In this document: one piece after another, positions 48,241-58,436 of the stretch
Position numbering within the stretch: position 1 is the first letter of the stretch
Layout of the letters: each line of letters begins with the position of its first letter
DNA from: Mycolicibacter kumamotonensis
GTDB lineage: Bacteria > Actinomycetota > Actinomycetes > Mycobacteriales > Mycobacteriaceae
Direction of reading: 5' to 3'
NCBI RefSeq assembly: GCF_002086285.1
Contig: NZ_MVHU01000001.1
Location: 124,001-188,000 of the forward strand
DNA length: 64,000 nucleotides
Translations under genes and position numbers: made by a program
Notes under the pieces: model-generated
The model's input: only the letters and a program-made list of their open reading frames with translations
What the model was told of the DNA's origin: nothing
Database searches by the model: none

Positions 48241-51200
48241 CAAAAACTACCGCTCTCGCTCCCGGTCGATGCCGACTCGACCTGATCGAACAACTCGTCC
48301 AGCACACCGCCGGTGGAGTCGAACGTCAGATGACCGTCGTCTTGTACTGCGTCGTCCTGTGGTGCGTACCGTGATGACAGCAATCCCACCAGATGCGTCG
48401 CCAAAGCTGAAATGCTGGGGTGATTCCACAGCATCGACGCCGACAAATCCACTCCCACCAGCTGCTGTGTCTCTTTCAGAACCGTCATCGCGATCATCGA
48501 GTCGAGGCCCATCTCCGGGAACGGCTGGTCCACGTCGACCGCTGCCGCCGATGTCCGGAGCTCGCGGGCAAGGATAGCCTGCAGCCTGACCACCAGCTCG
48601 TCGCGTCGCTGGTCGGGGGGGATCTGCGCCCAGTCCGGGGCCCCGGCAGCCGACGGGTCTGCGGTCGCCCCGCTTCCCGGTCCACCGGTCTCACCGGCCG
48701 CCGTGCCGTCACCGACCAGGTCCTCGAAGAAGGTCAGGTCGCGGAACTCCGGTGAGGTGGCGACCGCACGGTCGATGCGCAACCGTCCCACCCCGACCCG
48801 GGACCCGAGGGAGCCGGCGCCGAGCACCGCGTCCAGCGCCTCGACACCTTCGTCGGGGCTGATCGGATCCAGGACGCTCAGGGTCATCGAGGCTCCGAGG
48901 CCCACATCGGACCACTGTCCCCAGTTGATGGCGGTGGCGGGCAGGCCGGAGGCGTGCCGCCAGGCCATCAGCGCATCGAGCCACGCGTTGGAGGTGGCAT
49001 AGCCGAGCTGGCCGGGCAGGCCCAGCAGGGCGGCCATCGAGGAGAAACCCACCCACCAGTCGAGCCGGCGGTCCACGGTGGCGGCGTGCAGCTGCGCCGC
49101 GCCGGCGGCCTTGGCCGCCCAGATGCTCTCCAGGCTCTCCGGGGTCACGGCCGTCACCAGCCCGTCACCGAGCACGCCGGCCGCGTGTACGACGCCGCGC
49201 AGCGGCCGGCCGGTCTCCTCGGCGGCGGCGACCAGGCGCTGCGCCACCCCCGGCGAACTGATATCACCCGCGACGAAGGCGACCTCGGTCTGGGCAGACA
49301 GCTCTTCGAGCACTGCGCGCTGCTGTTCGGAGGGCTCGCTGCGGCCGTTGAGAATGATCCGCCCGGCGCCGCGGGCCGCCAGCCAGCGGGCCACCACGGT
49401 GCCCAGCCCGCCGAGCCCGCCGGTGAGCAGATACGAGCCGTCGGCGCGGACGGTGGCCTGGGCCGCTTGCGGCGTCCCGCTGTCGAGGGCGGCCCGGGTG
49501 AGGCGTTCGGTGTGGCGCTGCTGCCGGCGGTAGGCGATGACGTCGTCGCGCAGCGGGGCTCCCAGCTCGGCCAGCATCGTGTCGGCCTGGGCCTCGATGC
49601 CGGCCTCGGCATCCAGGTCGACCAGGGTGGCGCCCAGGTCCGGTTCGTCGGCCAGCACCCGGGCCAGTTCGCCGGGGAACCGCCAGGTGCGGATCACACC
49701 CTTGAGCGCACCGATGGCCGGGTCGCCCGGTTCGTCGCCTGCGACCGCCAGCCCGCCGCGGCTGACCAGCCATAGCCGCGCGCCCTTGGTCCCCGCCCAG
49801 CCCTCGACCGCTGCCCGGGCCGCCGTCGACGCCGTCCAGATCAGGTCGCGGGCACGGGCCAGTGCCTGCGGGTCGGCGATGTCGCCGTTTCGCCGTCCGA
49901 GGAACACCACGATGCCGGCAGGTGGGTGCGCGGGATCGGCGGCGGCCTGCGTGACCGCCTCGGTCAGCTCCGGCCGATCGGCGAACGGCCCGGTGACGAC
50001 CTTGCGGTTGGCGGCGGTCAGCCGCGCGGCGAAGGCCGCGGCCAGGTCCTCGGCCCCGCCGTCGGCGGCGTCGGGTTCGGCCAGCAGCAGCCAGCTGCCG
50101 TCGGCCGCGCCGGAGGACTCCGGCGCCTCGGTTTCGATCCACTCCGTGCCGAAGATCTTCTGCTCCAGCGGCACCCGCAGCGTGCGCGGGTCGATCGGGC
50201 GCAGTTCGATGCCGGTGAGTTCGGCCAGGGTGGCGCCCGCCTCGTCGGTGAGAACGACCCGGCCCACGGCGGCCCCGTCCTCGCCGCCGGTCACCTCGGT
50301 GTGGCAACGCACCTGGCGTCCCGCAGGCGCGAACACCCGTACGGCGGCCACCGCTGTCGGCGCATAACCGAGGGCATCGGCCTCGCCGCCGGGGATCGCC
50401 GCCGCAAGTTGCCGCAGCGCGGCATCGAGCAGCACCGGGTGCAGCTGGTAGGCGGGATGGGTGGCGACATCATCGGGCAGGGTGAGCACGCTCTGCCCCG
50501 AGGGGGTCTCGGCCGGCTGCCCGGCCGCTGCGATCTCGGCGTGGGCATATCGCGACCAGGCTTCGCCGGCCGACCGGGCGTGGATCTCGATCCGGGGCTG
50601 CGCCTCCGCGCCGCTGAGCTGCGTGGTGATCTGCATGGCGCCGTCGATTACCAGCGGCTGTTCGATCGCCAGGCCGGTCACCGTGATCGACCCGACGGGC
50701 TTCGCGAGTGCTTGGCTGCCCGCTGCCAGCGCCATCTCGATCAGCGCCGCTGCCGGCAGCACGGTTTGTCCCCCAACCTGATGCTCGGTCAGCCACGGCA
50801 GTAGCTCAGCGCTCAGGTCGGTCTGCCAGATGTGGTCGCGGCCGGTGAGCAGCTCGACGTGGGCACCCAGCAGCGGGTGGACGTCGAGCGCCTGGCCGGA
50901 CCGCGCGGGTGCGGAGAGCCAATGGTGGGTGTGTTGCCATGGGGCGGTGGGCAGTTCGGCGAAGCTGCCGGCCCTGACGCCGTTACCGCCGAGGCCCAGT
51001 TCGGCGAGCTGCAGGTGGAAGCTCAGGGTTTCGTCGTCGCCCCGGCGCAGCGTGGACGCCACCGTCGCCGGTTCGCCCGCGGCGGCCTCGACCGTTTCGA
51101 TGATCGAGTGCGTCAACAGCGGGTGTGGGCTGATTTCGATGAAGGTGCCGTGATCTTGTGCCGCGGCATTGATGGCCTGGCTGACCCGGGCCGGCTGGCG

Positions 51201-53666
51201 CACATTGTCGGCCCAGTAGTCGGCATCTAGAACCGGAGTGGGCCCGCCCGGATCAACGACCGTGGAAAAGAACGGGATCCGCCCCGCCGCCGGCACCACA
51301 TCAGCCAACTCAGCCCGCAACTCCGCCAAAATCGGATCCATGAACGCCGTATGCGAGGCCACCTCCATATTGACCCGGCGCGCAAACCGCTCCTGGGCCG
51401 CCACCGCCGCAATCACCGCATCCACATCAGCCGGCGAACCCGCCACCACCGTCTGCCGCGGCGACAAATACCCCGCCACCGCCACCTGCGGATACCGCCC
51501 CAACAACTCCTGCACGGCCCCGGCATCCAACTCCAACAACGCCACCGCACCCTGACCGGCCTGCCGCGACATCAACCGCGACCGCACCGCAATCACCTTC
51601 AAACCCTGCTCGACGGTCAGCGCCCCGGCCACCACCGCCGCAGACACCTCCCCCATCGAATGCCCGATCACCGCATCCGGAACCACCCCATAGGAGCGCC
51701 ACAACGCCGCCAACGCCAACTGCAACCCCATGATCACCGGCTGCACCTGCGCATCACCAGAGATCTCCACGCCGCCGGCAATCACCTCCCGCAGCGAAAA
51801 ACCCACCTGGCGAACAAACACCGGCTCCAACTCATCAACCGCCGCAGCAAACACCGGCTCATCAGCCAACAACCGACGACCCATCCCCGCCCAATGCGAA
51901 CCCTGACCGGAAAACACGAACACCGGTCGGGCGCTTGAGGGTCGGATCCGCGGCTCGGCGACGCCGGGGGCGCTCTCACCGGCGGCCAGCGCGGCCAACC
52001 CGGCGATGGCCGCGTCGCGGTCGCGGGCGCAGACTCCCGCGCTGTAGCGGAAGCTGCTGCGGTGTTCGCGCAGGGTGTGGGCGACGTCGGCCAGGGGCAC
52101 CTCGGCACCATCACCGGCCAACCACTGCGCCAACACCCCGGCAGTGGCCGCAATCCGCGCCGGCGACTTACCCGAGACCACCAACGTGCTCACCACCGGC
52201 ACCTCAGCAGACCCCGCAGACTCCGCCGACTCGACAACCGGAGCCTGCTCGACGATCACATGCGCATTAGTGCCCGACACCCCGAACGAGGACACCCCCG
52301 CCCGACGCGCACGAGACACCGCCGGCCACCCCATCGCCTGCGCCGCAATCTCAAACTTCGACGCCCCCGCACCCGCATTCGGCGTCAACTGCGAAAAATT
52401 CAAATGCCGCGGAATGAACCCATGCTGCACCGCCAACACCGTCTTAATGAAACCCGCAACACCAGAAGCAGATTCAAGATGACCAAGATTGGTCTTGACC
52501 GACCCCAACACCAACGGCGCCGACGAACCCCGCTCACCGAACACCGCCGACAGCGCATCCAACTCGATCGGATCACCCAACGCCGTACCCGTACCATGCG
52601 CCTCGACATAATCGATATCGCCCGGCTCCAACCGCGCCGACGCCAACGCCGCCCGCACCACCTTCTGCTGCGCCGGACCCGACGGCACCGTCTGACCCGA
52701 CGACGGCCCATCCTGATTCACCGCCGAACCCCGCACCACCGCCAAAATCCGGTCACCATCACGCTGGGCATCCGACAACCGCTTGAGCACCACCACCCCG
52801 GCACCCTCGGAACGCACATAACCGTCCGCGCCGGCGTCAAAGGTCTTGCACTGCCCATCCGGCGCCAACATCCCCCACCGCGACGTCGCAATACTGTTCT
52901 GCGGGGTCAACATCAAATTCACCCCGGCGGCCAGCGCCTGATCCGACTCGCGGCGCCGCAAACTCGCACACGCCAAATGAATCGTCACCAACGACGACGA
53001 ACACGCCGTATCCAACATGATCGCCGGACCATGCACACCCAAGAAATACGCCAACCGGCCGGCCGCGAAATTGGCGGCGTTACCGAAGGGGACGTAAGGA
53101 TCGATTTCTGCGGGGCGGATACCGCCGACGATATTGAGGGCGTAGTCGTTGGTGGTCATGCCGACGAAAATGCCGGTCTGGGTGCCGCGGATCGCCTCCT
53201 TGGTGATCCCGGCATGCTCCAACGCCTCCCAGGCCACCTCCATCAACAACCGCTGCTGAGGATCCATCGCATCAGCCTCACGCGGCGAAATACCAAAAAA
53301 CTCCGCATCAAACTCATCAGGCCGCCACGACGTCAAAAACCCGCCCTCACGAGAACAAATCGTCCCCGGCACCGAATGATCCGACGAATAAAACGCATCC
53401 GCATCCCAGCGCTCCGCCGGAACCCGAACAATCCCCGACCCCTCAGCACACAACAACCGCCAAAAACCGGCCGGATCATCCACCCCACCAGGAAAACGAC
53501 AACCCAAACCCACCACCGCGATCGGCTCAGTATCCCCGGCCTCAGCCACCGCCAACCGCGCCGTCAAATCATCAATCTTGCGCAACGCCTCAGCGACAAT
53601 CGAGCGACGATCCGACCCCCCGGCCGACTCGGCCCTCCCTGCCGACGCGGAACCTATCTCGCTCAA
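48240..53666 (-). CDS. Pps-type polyketide synthase (KS-AT-DH-KR-ACP), third PKS of the operon
   Basis: Protein of 1808 residues starting at TTG, which overlaps the upstream stop (TTGA). A docking helix at about 22-44, KS 47-475 (Cys222, His357, His396), AT with Ser670 and VASH 769-772, DH with HQVGGQTVLP (His962) and HPVLLDAA (Asp1081), KR with Ser1543, Tyr1556 and Lys1519, ACP Ser near 1723 (GLDSM). Residues of about 22-848 are encoded by the block duplicated at 61.3 kb. The DH is about 34 residues shorter than in the PpsD-like neighbour: the YxxxxxxGLQHGPAF region is missing. The KR half is PpsD-like; the tail LDELFDQVESA resembles PpsA. Confidence 0.9.
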   Translation of the reverse strand: MSEIGSASAGRAESAGGSDRRSIVAEALRKIDDLTARLAVAEAGDTEPIAVVGLGCRFPGGVDDPAGFWRLLCAEGSGIVRVPAERWDADAFYSSDHSVPGTICSREGGFLTSWRPDEFDAEFFGISPREADAMDPQQRLLMEVAWEALEHAGITKEAIRGTQTGIFVGMTTNDYALNIVGGIRPAEIDPYVPFGNAANFAAGRLAYFLGVHGPAIMLDTACSSSLVTIHLACASLRRRESDQALAAGVNLMLTPQNSIATSRWGMLAPDGQCKTFDAGADGYVRSEGAGVVVLKRLSDAQRDGDRILAVVRGSAVNQDGPSSGQTVPSGPAQQKVVRAALASARLEPGDIDYVEAHGTGTALGDPIELDALSAVFGERGSSAPLVLGSVKTNLGHLESASGVAGFIKTVLAVQHGFIPRHLNFSQLTPNAGAGASKFEIAAQAMGWPAVSRARRAGVSSFGVSGTNAHVIVEQAPVVESAESAGSAEVPVVSTLVVSGKSPARIAATAGVLAQWLAGDGAEVPLADVAHTLREHRSSFRYSAGVCARDRDAAIAGLAALAAGESAPGVAEPRIRPSSARPVFVFSGQGSHWAGMGRRLLADEPVFAAAVDELEPVFVRQVGFSLREVIAGGVEISGDAQVQPVIMGLQLALAALWRSYGVVPDAVIGHSMGEVSAAVVAGALTVEQGLKVIAVRSRLMSRQAGQGAVALLELDAGAVQELLGRYPQVAVAGYLSPRQTVVAGSPADVDAVIAAVAAQERFARRVNMEVASHTAFMDPILAELRAELADVVPAAGRIPFFSTVVDPGGPTPVLDADYWADNVRQPARVSQAINAAAQDHGTFIEISPHPLLTHSIIETVEAAAGEPATVASTLRRGDDETLSFHLQLAELGLGGNGVRAGSFAELPTAPWQHTHHWLSAPARSGQALDVHPLLGAHVELLTGRDHIWQTDLSAELLPWLTEHQVGGQTVLPAAALIEMALAAGSQALAKPVGSITVTGLAIEQPLVIDGAMQITTQLSGAEAQPRIEIHARSAGEAWSRYAHAEIAAAGQPAETPSGQSVLTLPDDVATHPAYQLHPVLLDAALRQLAAAIPGGEADALGYAPTAVAAVRVFAPAGRQVRCHTEVTGGEDGAAVGRVVLTDEAGATLAELTGIELRPIDPRTLRVPLEQKIFGTEWIETEAPESSGAADGSWLLLAEPDAADGGAEDLAAAFAARLTAANRKVVTGPFADRPELTEAVTQAAADPAHPPAGIVVFLGRRNGDIADPQALARARDLIWTASTAARAAVEGWAGTKGARLWLVSRGGLAVAGDEPGDPAIGALKGVIRTWRFPGELARVLADEPDLGATLVDLDAEAGIEAQADTMLAELGAPLRDDVIAYRRQQRHTERLTRAALDSGTPQAAQATVRADGSYLLTGGLGGLGTVVARWLAARGAGRIILNGRSEPSEQQRAVLEELSAQTEVAFVAGDISSPGVAQRLVAAAEETGRPLRGVVHAAGVLGDGLVTAVTPESLESIWAAKAAGAAQLHAATVDRRLDWWVGFSSMAALLGLPGQLGYATSNAWLDALMAWRHASGLPATAINWGQWSDVGLGASMTLSVLDPISPDEGVEALDAVLGAGSLGSRVGVGRLRIDRAVATSPEFRDLTFFEDLVGDGTAAGETGGPGSGATADPSAAGAPDWAQIPPDQRRDELVVRLQAILARELRTSAAAVDVDQPFPEMGLDSMIAMTVLKETQQLVGVDLSASMLWNHPSISALATHLVGLLSSRYAPQDDAVQDDGHLTFDSTGGVLDELFDQVESASTGSESGSF
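51120..53602 (-). repeat. Duplicated KS-AT block, copy 1
   Basis: About 2483 bases that correspond base for base to 61269-63751 (offset 10149); I found no difference in the lines compared and the translations agree in several frames. First mismatches are at 51119/61268 and 53603/63752. It covers the docking helix end, the whole KS, the linker and the whole AT of the third PKS. Confidence 0.93.
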
Positions 53667-56600
53667 CTCAACCTCTCCGAGAGCTGCGCGAGCAGCTCGT
53701 CATCGCTCATGTCGTCATAGGCGTCGGTGCTGTCCTGCTCGGTGGCCTCGACCAGCTCGGGCAGGATCGTGGCCAGATATCCGGTCAGCGCCTCGATGGT
53801 CGGATAGTCGAAGACCACTGCGGCCGGCAGGGTTTCGCCGAGACTGTCCGACAGTGCCCGCTGCAGGGTGACGCTCATCAGCGAATCCATGCCGGAGGCG
53901 AAGAATCCGGCGGTGGGGTCCAGAGCGTGGCGTGACGCCAGACCCATCGCGGCGATGACCTGCGCGGTGACGTGGTCGCGCAGCACCTCCAGGCGCTGTT
54001 CGGGTTCGGCTTCGGCTAGGGCGCGGCGGAACTCGGTGGTGACCGGCGCCAATCCGTCGGCGGGCTCGGCGACGGCCAGCAGGTCGTCGACGATGTGCAG
54101 TGCCGCGCGGGTGCGGTAGGCGGTGGCCAGCCGCGGCCAGTCCGCCGCCACCACGGTGTGCCGCACGGCGCTCTGCGTCCCGATCACCAACGGCAGTGCT
54201 CCGATCGCCACCTCATCGGCCATCGGCTCCAGGCCGGACTCCACGGTCACCTGGCGTTCGGCGTCGGACTGGGTGTCGTTCAACGACTTCCACAGCCCCC
54301 AGTTGATCGCGGTGGCCGGCAGTCCGGCGGCGCGACGTGCGTAGGCGAAGGTGTCCAGGAAGGTGGTGGTCGCCGTGTAATGCGCCAGCCAGCGCGATCC
54401 GGTGATGCCCGAGATCGAGGAGAACAGCACGAAATAGCGGACCGGGTGCCGTAGCGACAGCTTGTGCAGCACCGCGACCACGTCGAGCTTCGGCCGGAAC
54501 ATGGCGGTGACGTCGTCATCGGTCATGTCGCGCAGCGTCACCGGCCCGCCGGCGAAGGCGGCCACGTGAATCCCGGCCAGCGGCGGCAGGTCGGCGCCGA
54601 ACCGGTCGAACAGTGCGCTCATCGCGGTCTCGTCGGCGGCATCGGCGGCCACCGTCACCAGCGTCGTGCCGGTCGAGGACAGTTCGGCCGCCAGCTCGTC
54701 GAGACGTGTGCCCGGACGACGCGAGACCGCGACAATGGTCCTGGCCCCACTGGCCGCCAGTTGCCGGACCAGCTGCGGTCCGATGTTTCCGGTGGCGCCG
54801 ATCACCAGATGGCAGCTGTCCGTGTCGAACTCGACCGGTACCGCGGCCCCGGTGGGGCGGCCCCTGCGCAGCCGCGGGACGCGGCGGAGACCGGCGCGGT
54901 AGACGATCTGGTCCTCGGTGTCGGCGGCTCCGGCCTCGGCGCGAAGGTACCCGGCCACCACCGACGCCGGAACGGACTCGTCGACGTCGACGACCCGGCC
55001 CCAGATCTCGGGGTGTTCCAGGGCCAGGGTGCGGCCCAGTCCCCACAACACGGCATGCGCGGGGTGGGCCCGGTCGCCGTCGCCGACCGGTTGGGCGTTG
55101 CGCGTGAGCAGGTACAGCCTCGGCGACTCCGGCCGGTCCAGCAGGGCCGCCGCCAGCCGCCGCCCGGCGTTGAAGGTGTCGTAGGCCGGTGCCGCGCTCA
55201 GGTCCGCGGAGACGGTCGGCGCATACAGCACATGGGTGACCCCGGTCAGTGCCGCCGACAGTGCCGCCGGGTCGGCGCCGGCGGCCAGCGCCGAGGTGCC
55301 CAGGGTGGTCACCGCGCCGAGTTCGGAACCCAGCTCGTCGTCACCGATCACCAGCCACCGCGGGTCACCGGCGGTGTCAGCGGCCGTCACGGCCGCCGCT
55401 TGCGGCCAGGTCAGCTCGCACCACCAGTCGGTGGGCAGCGCGCCGGGGCTGCCGGTGGCCCGGTCAACGGCGGTGGTCCCCGGCCCCGCGGCGCCGCGGA
55501 TGGAGACGGTATCGATCCAGTAGCGGCTGTGCTGCCACGGCGTGGCCGGCAACACCGGATGCGGTTCCGGCGGGTGCGGGGTCTGCGGCGGCTGGGCGGT
55601 GTGCGTGCGGTTGAGGCTGGTGTGGAAGCTGATCGCGTCGTCGGCGTTGCGCGTCAGGGTTCCCACGCTGTGGTGGTGACCGCCGAGTGCTTCCACGGTG
55701 TCGGCGATCGCGTGGGTGAGAATCGGGTGGGCGCTGACCTCCACGAACGTGGTGTACTCGCCGGCCGCGGCGGCGACCGCCTGGGTCAGCAGCGCGGGCT
55801 GGCGAACGTTGTTCACCCAGTAGTCGGCGTCCAGCAGCGGCATCCCGCCGGCCGGCATGGCGGCATCGGTCACGGTGGAGAAGAACGGGATGGTCGCGAC
55901 GTCGGGGGTCAGGTCCGCCAGCGCCGCGCGCAGGTCGGGCAGGATGGGGTCCATCAGCGCGGTGTGCGAGGCCACCTCCATGTTGACCCGCCGGGCGAAC
56001 TTGTTCTGGCCGCTGACGGCGGCGATCACCGCGTCGACCGGCGCCACCGGTCCGGCCACCACGGTCTGCTTGGGCGACAGGTATCCCGCCACGCTGACAT
56101 CGGGGTAGCCGGCGATGAGCGCCTCGGTGGCTTCGCTGTCCAGGTTGAGCAACGCCACCGCGCCCTGGCCTGCTTGTTGTGACATCAGCCGGGAACGGGC
56201 CGCGATCACCCGGAATCCGTCGGCCGGACTCAGTGCGCCGGCCACGACAGCCGCGGTCACCTCGCCCATGGAGTGACCGATGACGGCGTCGGGGTGCACC
56301 CCGTAGGAGCGCCACAACTCGGTCAGGGCCAGTTGCAGCCCCATCAGGACGGGCTGCACCTGGGCGTCGCCGCTGACCGGTTCACCGCCGGAGATCACCT
56401 GCCACAGCGAGAACCCGACGTGTTCGACGAATGCCGGTTCCAGCACGGCCAGGGCCCGCGCGAACGCCGGTTCGTCGGTGAGTAGTTGCCGACCCATGCC
56501 GGCCCAGTGCGAGCCCTGCCCGGAATAGACGAAAACCGTGCCGGGCCCGCATGGCCCGTCGTGCGGACCGACGACACCGTCGGCCGACGTACCGGCGGCC

Positions 56601-58417
56601 AGCGCCTGCAGGCCGCTGATCGCCTGGCCGCGGTCCCTGGCGCAGATGGTGGCGAACTGGGCCTGCCGGGCGCGGTGGTGGTTGAGGGTGTGCGCGACGT
56701 CGGGCAGGTCGACCTCGGCGCCGGCCCCGTCCAGCCAGGCGGCCAGGTCGGCGGCGGCCGCTGCGATCCGCTCCGGGGTCCGTCCCGAGACCACCAGGGT
56801 GGTGACTGCTGGATCCGCTTCGCGGGCAGTGACTTTGGCGGGCGGCGCCTGTTCGAGCACCACGTGCGCGTTGGTGCCGCCGAAGCCGAAGGAGGAGACC
56901 CCGGCCCGCCGCGGATGCTCGGTGGACGGCCAGTCCTGTTGTTCGGCAACGACCTTCAGTCGCAACTGGTCGAAGGCGATGTGGGGATTCGGCGCGTTGA
57001 AGTGCAGGTTGCGCGGGATCTGGCCTCGCTGCACGGCCAGCACGGTTTTGATGAAGCCGACCATGCCGGCGGCCGCCTCGAGGTGACCGAGGTTCGACTT
57101 GGCGGCACCGAGCAGCAACGGCGCATCCGCGGGGCGTCCACGCCCCAGTACGGTGCCCAGCGCCCGGGCTTCGATCGGGTCGCCGAGCAGGGTTCCGGTG
57201 CCGTGGGTTTCGACGTAGTCGACTTCCTGCGGCGCGATCCCGGCGTCGGCGTAGGCCGAGCGCAGCACCGCCATCTGGGCGGCCGGGTTGGGCGCCAGCA
57301 GGCCGTTGGAACGGCCGTCTTGGTTGATCGCCGAGCCGCGGACCACCGCCAGCACCCGGTCGCCGTCGCGGCGGGCGTCCGACAGGCGCTTGAGCACCAC
57401 GACACCGCAGCCCTCACCACGGACGAATCCGTCGGCTTCGGCGTCGAACGCGTGGCAGGCGCCGGTCACCGACAGCGCTCCGCTCTGGTCGAAGCCGCGG
57501 AACACCGCCGGGGACATCAGCAGGTTCACCCCGCCGGCGATGGCGGTCTCACACTCGCCGGTGCGCAGGCTCCGGCACGCCAGATGCAGGGCGACCAGCG
57601 ACGACGAGCACGCGGTGTCCACGGTCACCGAAGGGCCGCGCAGGTCCAGGAAATACGACAACCGGTTGGCGATGATGCTCAGTGCGCCACCGGCGTTGCT
57701 CCAGGCGTCCACGCCGGTCAGGTCGGCGGATGCGTGGCAGCCGTACTCGGTGATGCTGGCACCGACGTATACGCCGGTCTGCGAGCGCCGCAAGGAGGTC
57801 GCCGGAATTCCGGCGTACTCCAACGCTTCCCACGCCACTTCCAGCAGCAGCCGCTGCTGGGGGTCCATCTTGACGGCTTCGCGGCTGGAGATCTCGAAGA
57901 AGTCGGCGTCGAAGGCGGCGATGTCGCTCAGGAACGAGCCCCAGCGGGTGGTGCGGGCGATCGCGTTGGCGGTCTCGGGAGAGCCGTCGTCGAACGGCGC
58001 CCAGCGGTCCGCCGGTACCTCCGTGACCGCATTGCCACCGTCGATCAGGAACTGCCACAGCGCTTCCGGGGAGTTGATGTCGCCGGGGAACCGGCAGCCC
58101 AGACCGATCACCGCGATGGGCTCGTCGGTGCCGAACCGACCCGGCTCGGGTGCGGACTCCTCGTCGGCGGACTCCGGCTCAATGAGGAACCGGGCCAGCT
58201 CCGCGACCGACGGGTGCTCCCAGAGTTCGACCGGCGAGACCTTGCGACCGAGCAACTCCGACAGCTCGCCGCAGAGCACCACCGCGTCACGGGATCCGAC
58301 ACCCAGGTCGTTCAGCGACGAGTTGAAATCGATCTCGTCCGGGCTGCAGCCGATATTGGTGACCAGGTAGTCGGCCAGCCAGTTACGCAGTGATTCTTCG
58401 TCAAACGCTGCGGTCAT
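53663..58417 (-). CDS. Hybrid Pps polyketide synthase (ACP-KS-AT-KR-ACP), second PKS
   Basis: Protein of 1584 residues from ATG 58417. The N-terminus ([26 protein letters not shown] with carrier Ser42, [14 protein letters not shown]) is the loading ACP typical of PpsA, which takes the acyl group from FadD26. KS Cys270 with [10 protein letters not shown], also PpsA-like. AT has GHSMGEV and VASH. No DH is visible. The KR ([20 protein letters not shown] with catalytic Ser, HYTATTTF) and final ACP ([13 protein letters not shown]) with tail [10 protein letters not shown] match PpsB. So it reads as PpsA head plus PpsB tail. 19 bases separate it from the upstream PKS. Confidence 0.88.
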   Translation of the reverse strand: MTAAFDEESLRNWLADYLVTNIGCSPDEIDFNSSLNDLGVGSRDAVVLCGELSELLGRKVSPVELWEHPSVAELARFLIEPESADEESAPEPGRFGTDEPIAVIGLGCRFPGDINSPEALWQFLIDGGNAVTEVPADRWAPFDDGSPETANAIARTTRWGSFLSDIAAFDADFFEISSREAVKMDPQQRLLLEVAWEALEYAGIPATSLRRSQTGVYVGASITEYGCHASADLTGVDAWSNAGGALSIIANRLSYFLDLRGPSVTVDTACSSSLVALHLACRSLRTGECETAIAGGVNLLMSPAVFRGFDQSGALSVTGACHAFDAEADGFVRGEGCGVVVLKRLSDARRDGDRVLAVVRGSAINQDGRSNGLLAPNPAAQMAVLRSAYADAGIAPQEVDYVETHGTGTLLGDPIEARALGTVLGRGRPADAPLLLGAAKSNLGHLEAAAGMVGFIKTVLAVQRGQIPRNLHFNAPNPHIAFDQLRLKVVAEQQDWPSTEHPRRAGVSSFGFGGTNAHVVLEQAPPAKVTAREADPAVTTLVVSGRTPERIAAAAADLAAWLDGAGAEVDLPDVAHTLNHHRARQAQFATICARDRGQAISGLQALAAGTSADGVVGPHDGPCGPGTVFVYSGQGSHWAGMGRQLLTDEPAFARALAVLEPAFVEHVGFSLWQVISGGEPVSGDAQVQPVLMGLQLALTELWRSYGVHPDAVIGHSMGEVTAAVVAGALSPADGFRVIAARSRLMSQQAGQGAVALLNLDSEATEALIAGYPDVSVAGYLSPKQTVVAGPVAPVDAVIAAVSGQNKFARRVNMEVASHTALMDPILPDLRAALADLTPDVATIPFFSTVTDAAMPAGGMPLLDADYWVNNVRQPALLTQAVAAAAGEYTTFVEVSAHPILTHAIADTVEALGGHHHSVGTLTRNADDAISFHTSLNRTHTAQPPQTPHPPEPHPVLPATPWQHSRYWIDTVSIRGAAGPGTTAVDRATGSPGALPTDWWCELTWPQAAAVTAADTAGDPRWLVIGDDELGSELGAVTTLGTSALAAGADPAALSAALTGVTHVLYAPTVSADLSAAPAYDTFNAGRRLAAALLDRPESPRLYLLTRNAQPVGDGDRAHPAHAVLWGLGRTLALEHPEIWGRVVDVDESVPASVVAGYLRAEAGAADTEDQIVYRAGLRRVPRLRRGRPTGAAVPVEFDTDSCHLVIGATGNIGPQLVRQLAASGARTIVAVSRRPGTRLDELAAELSSTGTTLVTVAADAADETAMSALFDRFGADLPPLAGIHVAAFAGGPVTLRDMTDDDVTAMFRPKLDVVAVLHKLSLRHPVRYFVLFSSISGITGSRWLAHYTATTTFLDTFAYARRAAGLPATAINWGLWKSLNDTQSDAERQVTVESGLEPMADEVAIGALPLVIGTQSAVRHTVVAADWPRLATAYRTRAALHIVDDLLAVAEPADGLAPVTTEFRRALAEAEPEQRLEVLRDHVTAQVIAAMGLASRHALDPTAGFFASGMDSLMSVTLQRALSDSLGETLPAAVVFDYPTIEALTGYLATILPELVEATEQDSTDAYDDMSDDELLAQLSERLS

Positions 58418-58436
58418 GCGGGGAACCCGATTCCCA

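Noticed and set aside
51351..53720. Long plus-strand open frames inside the PKS genes, for example over the duplicated KS-AT block
   Set aside because: They are shadows created by GC-rich codons opposite conserved KS and AT domains and have no recognisable features.
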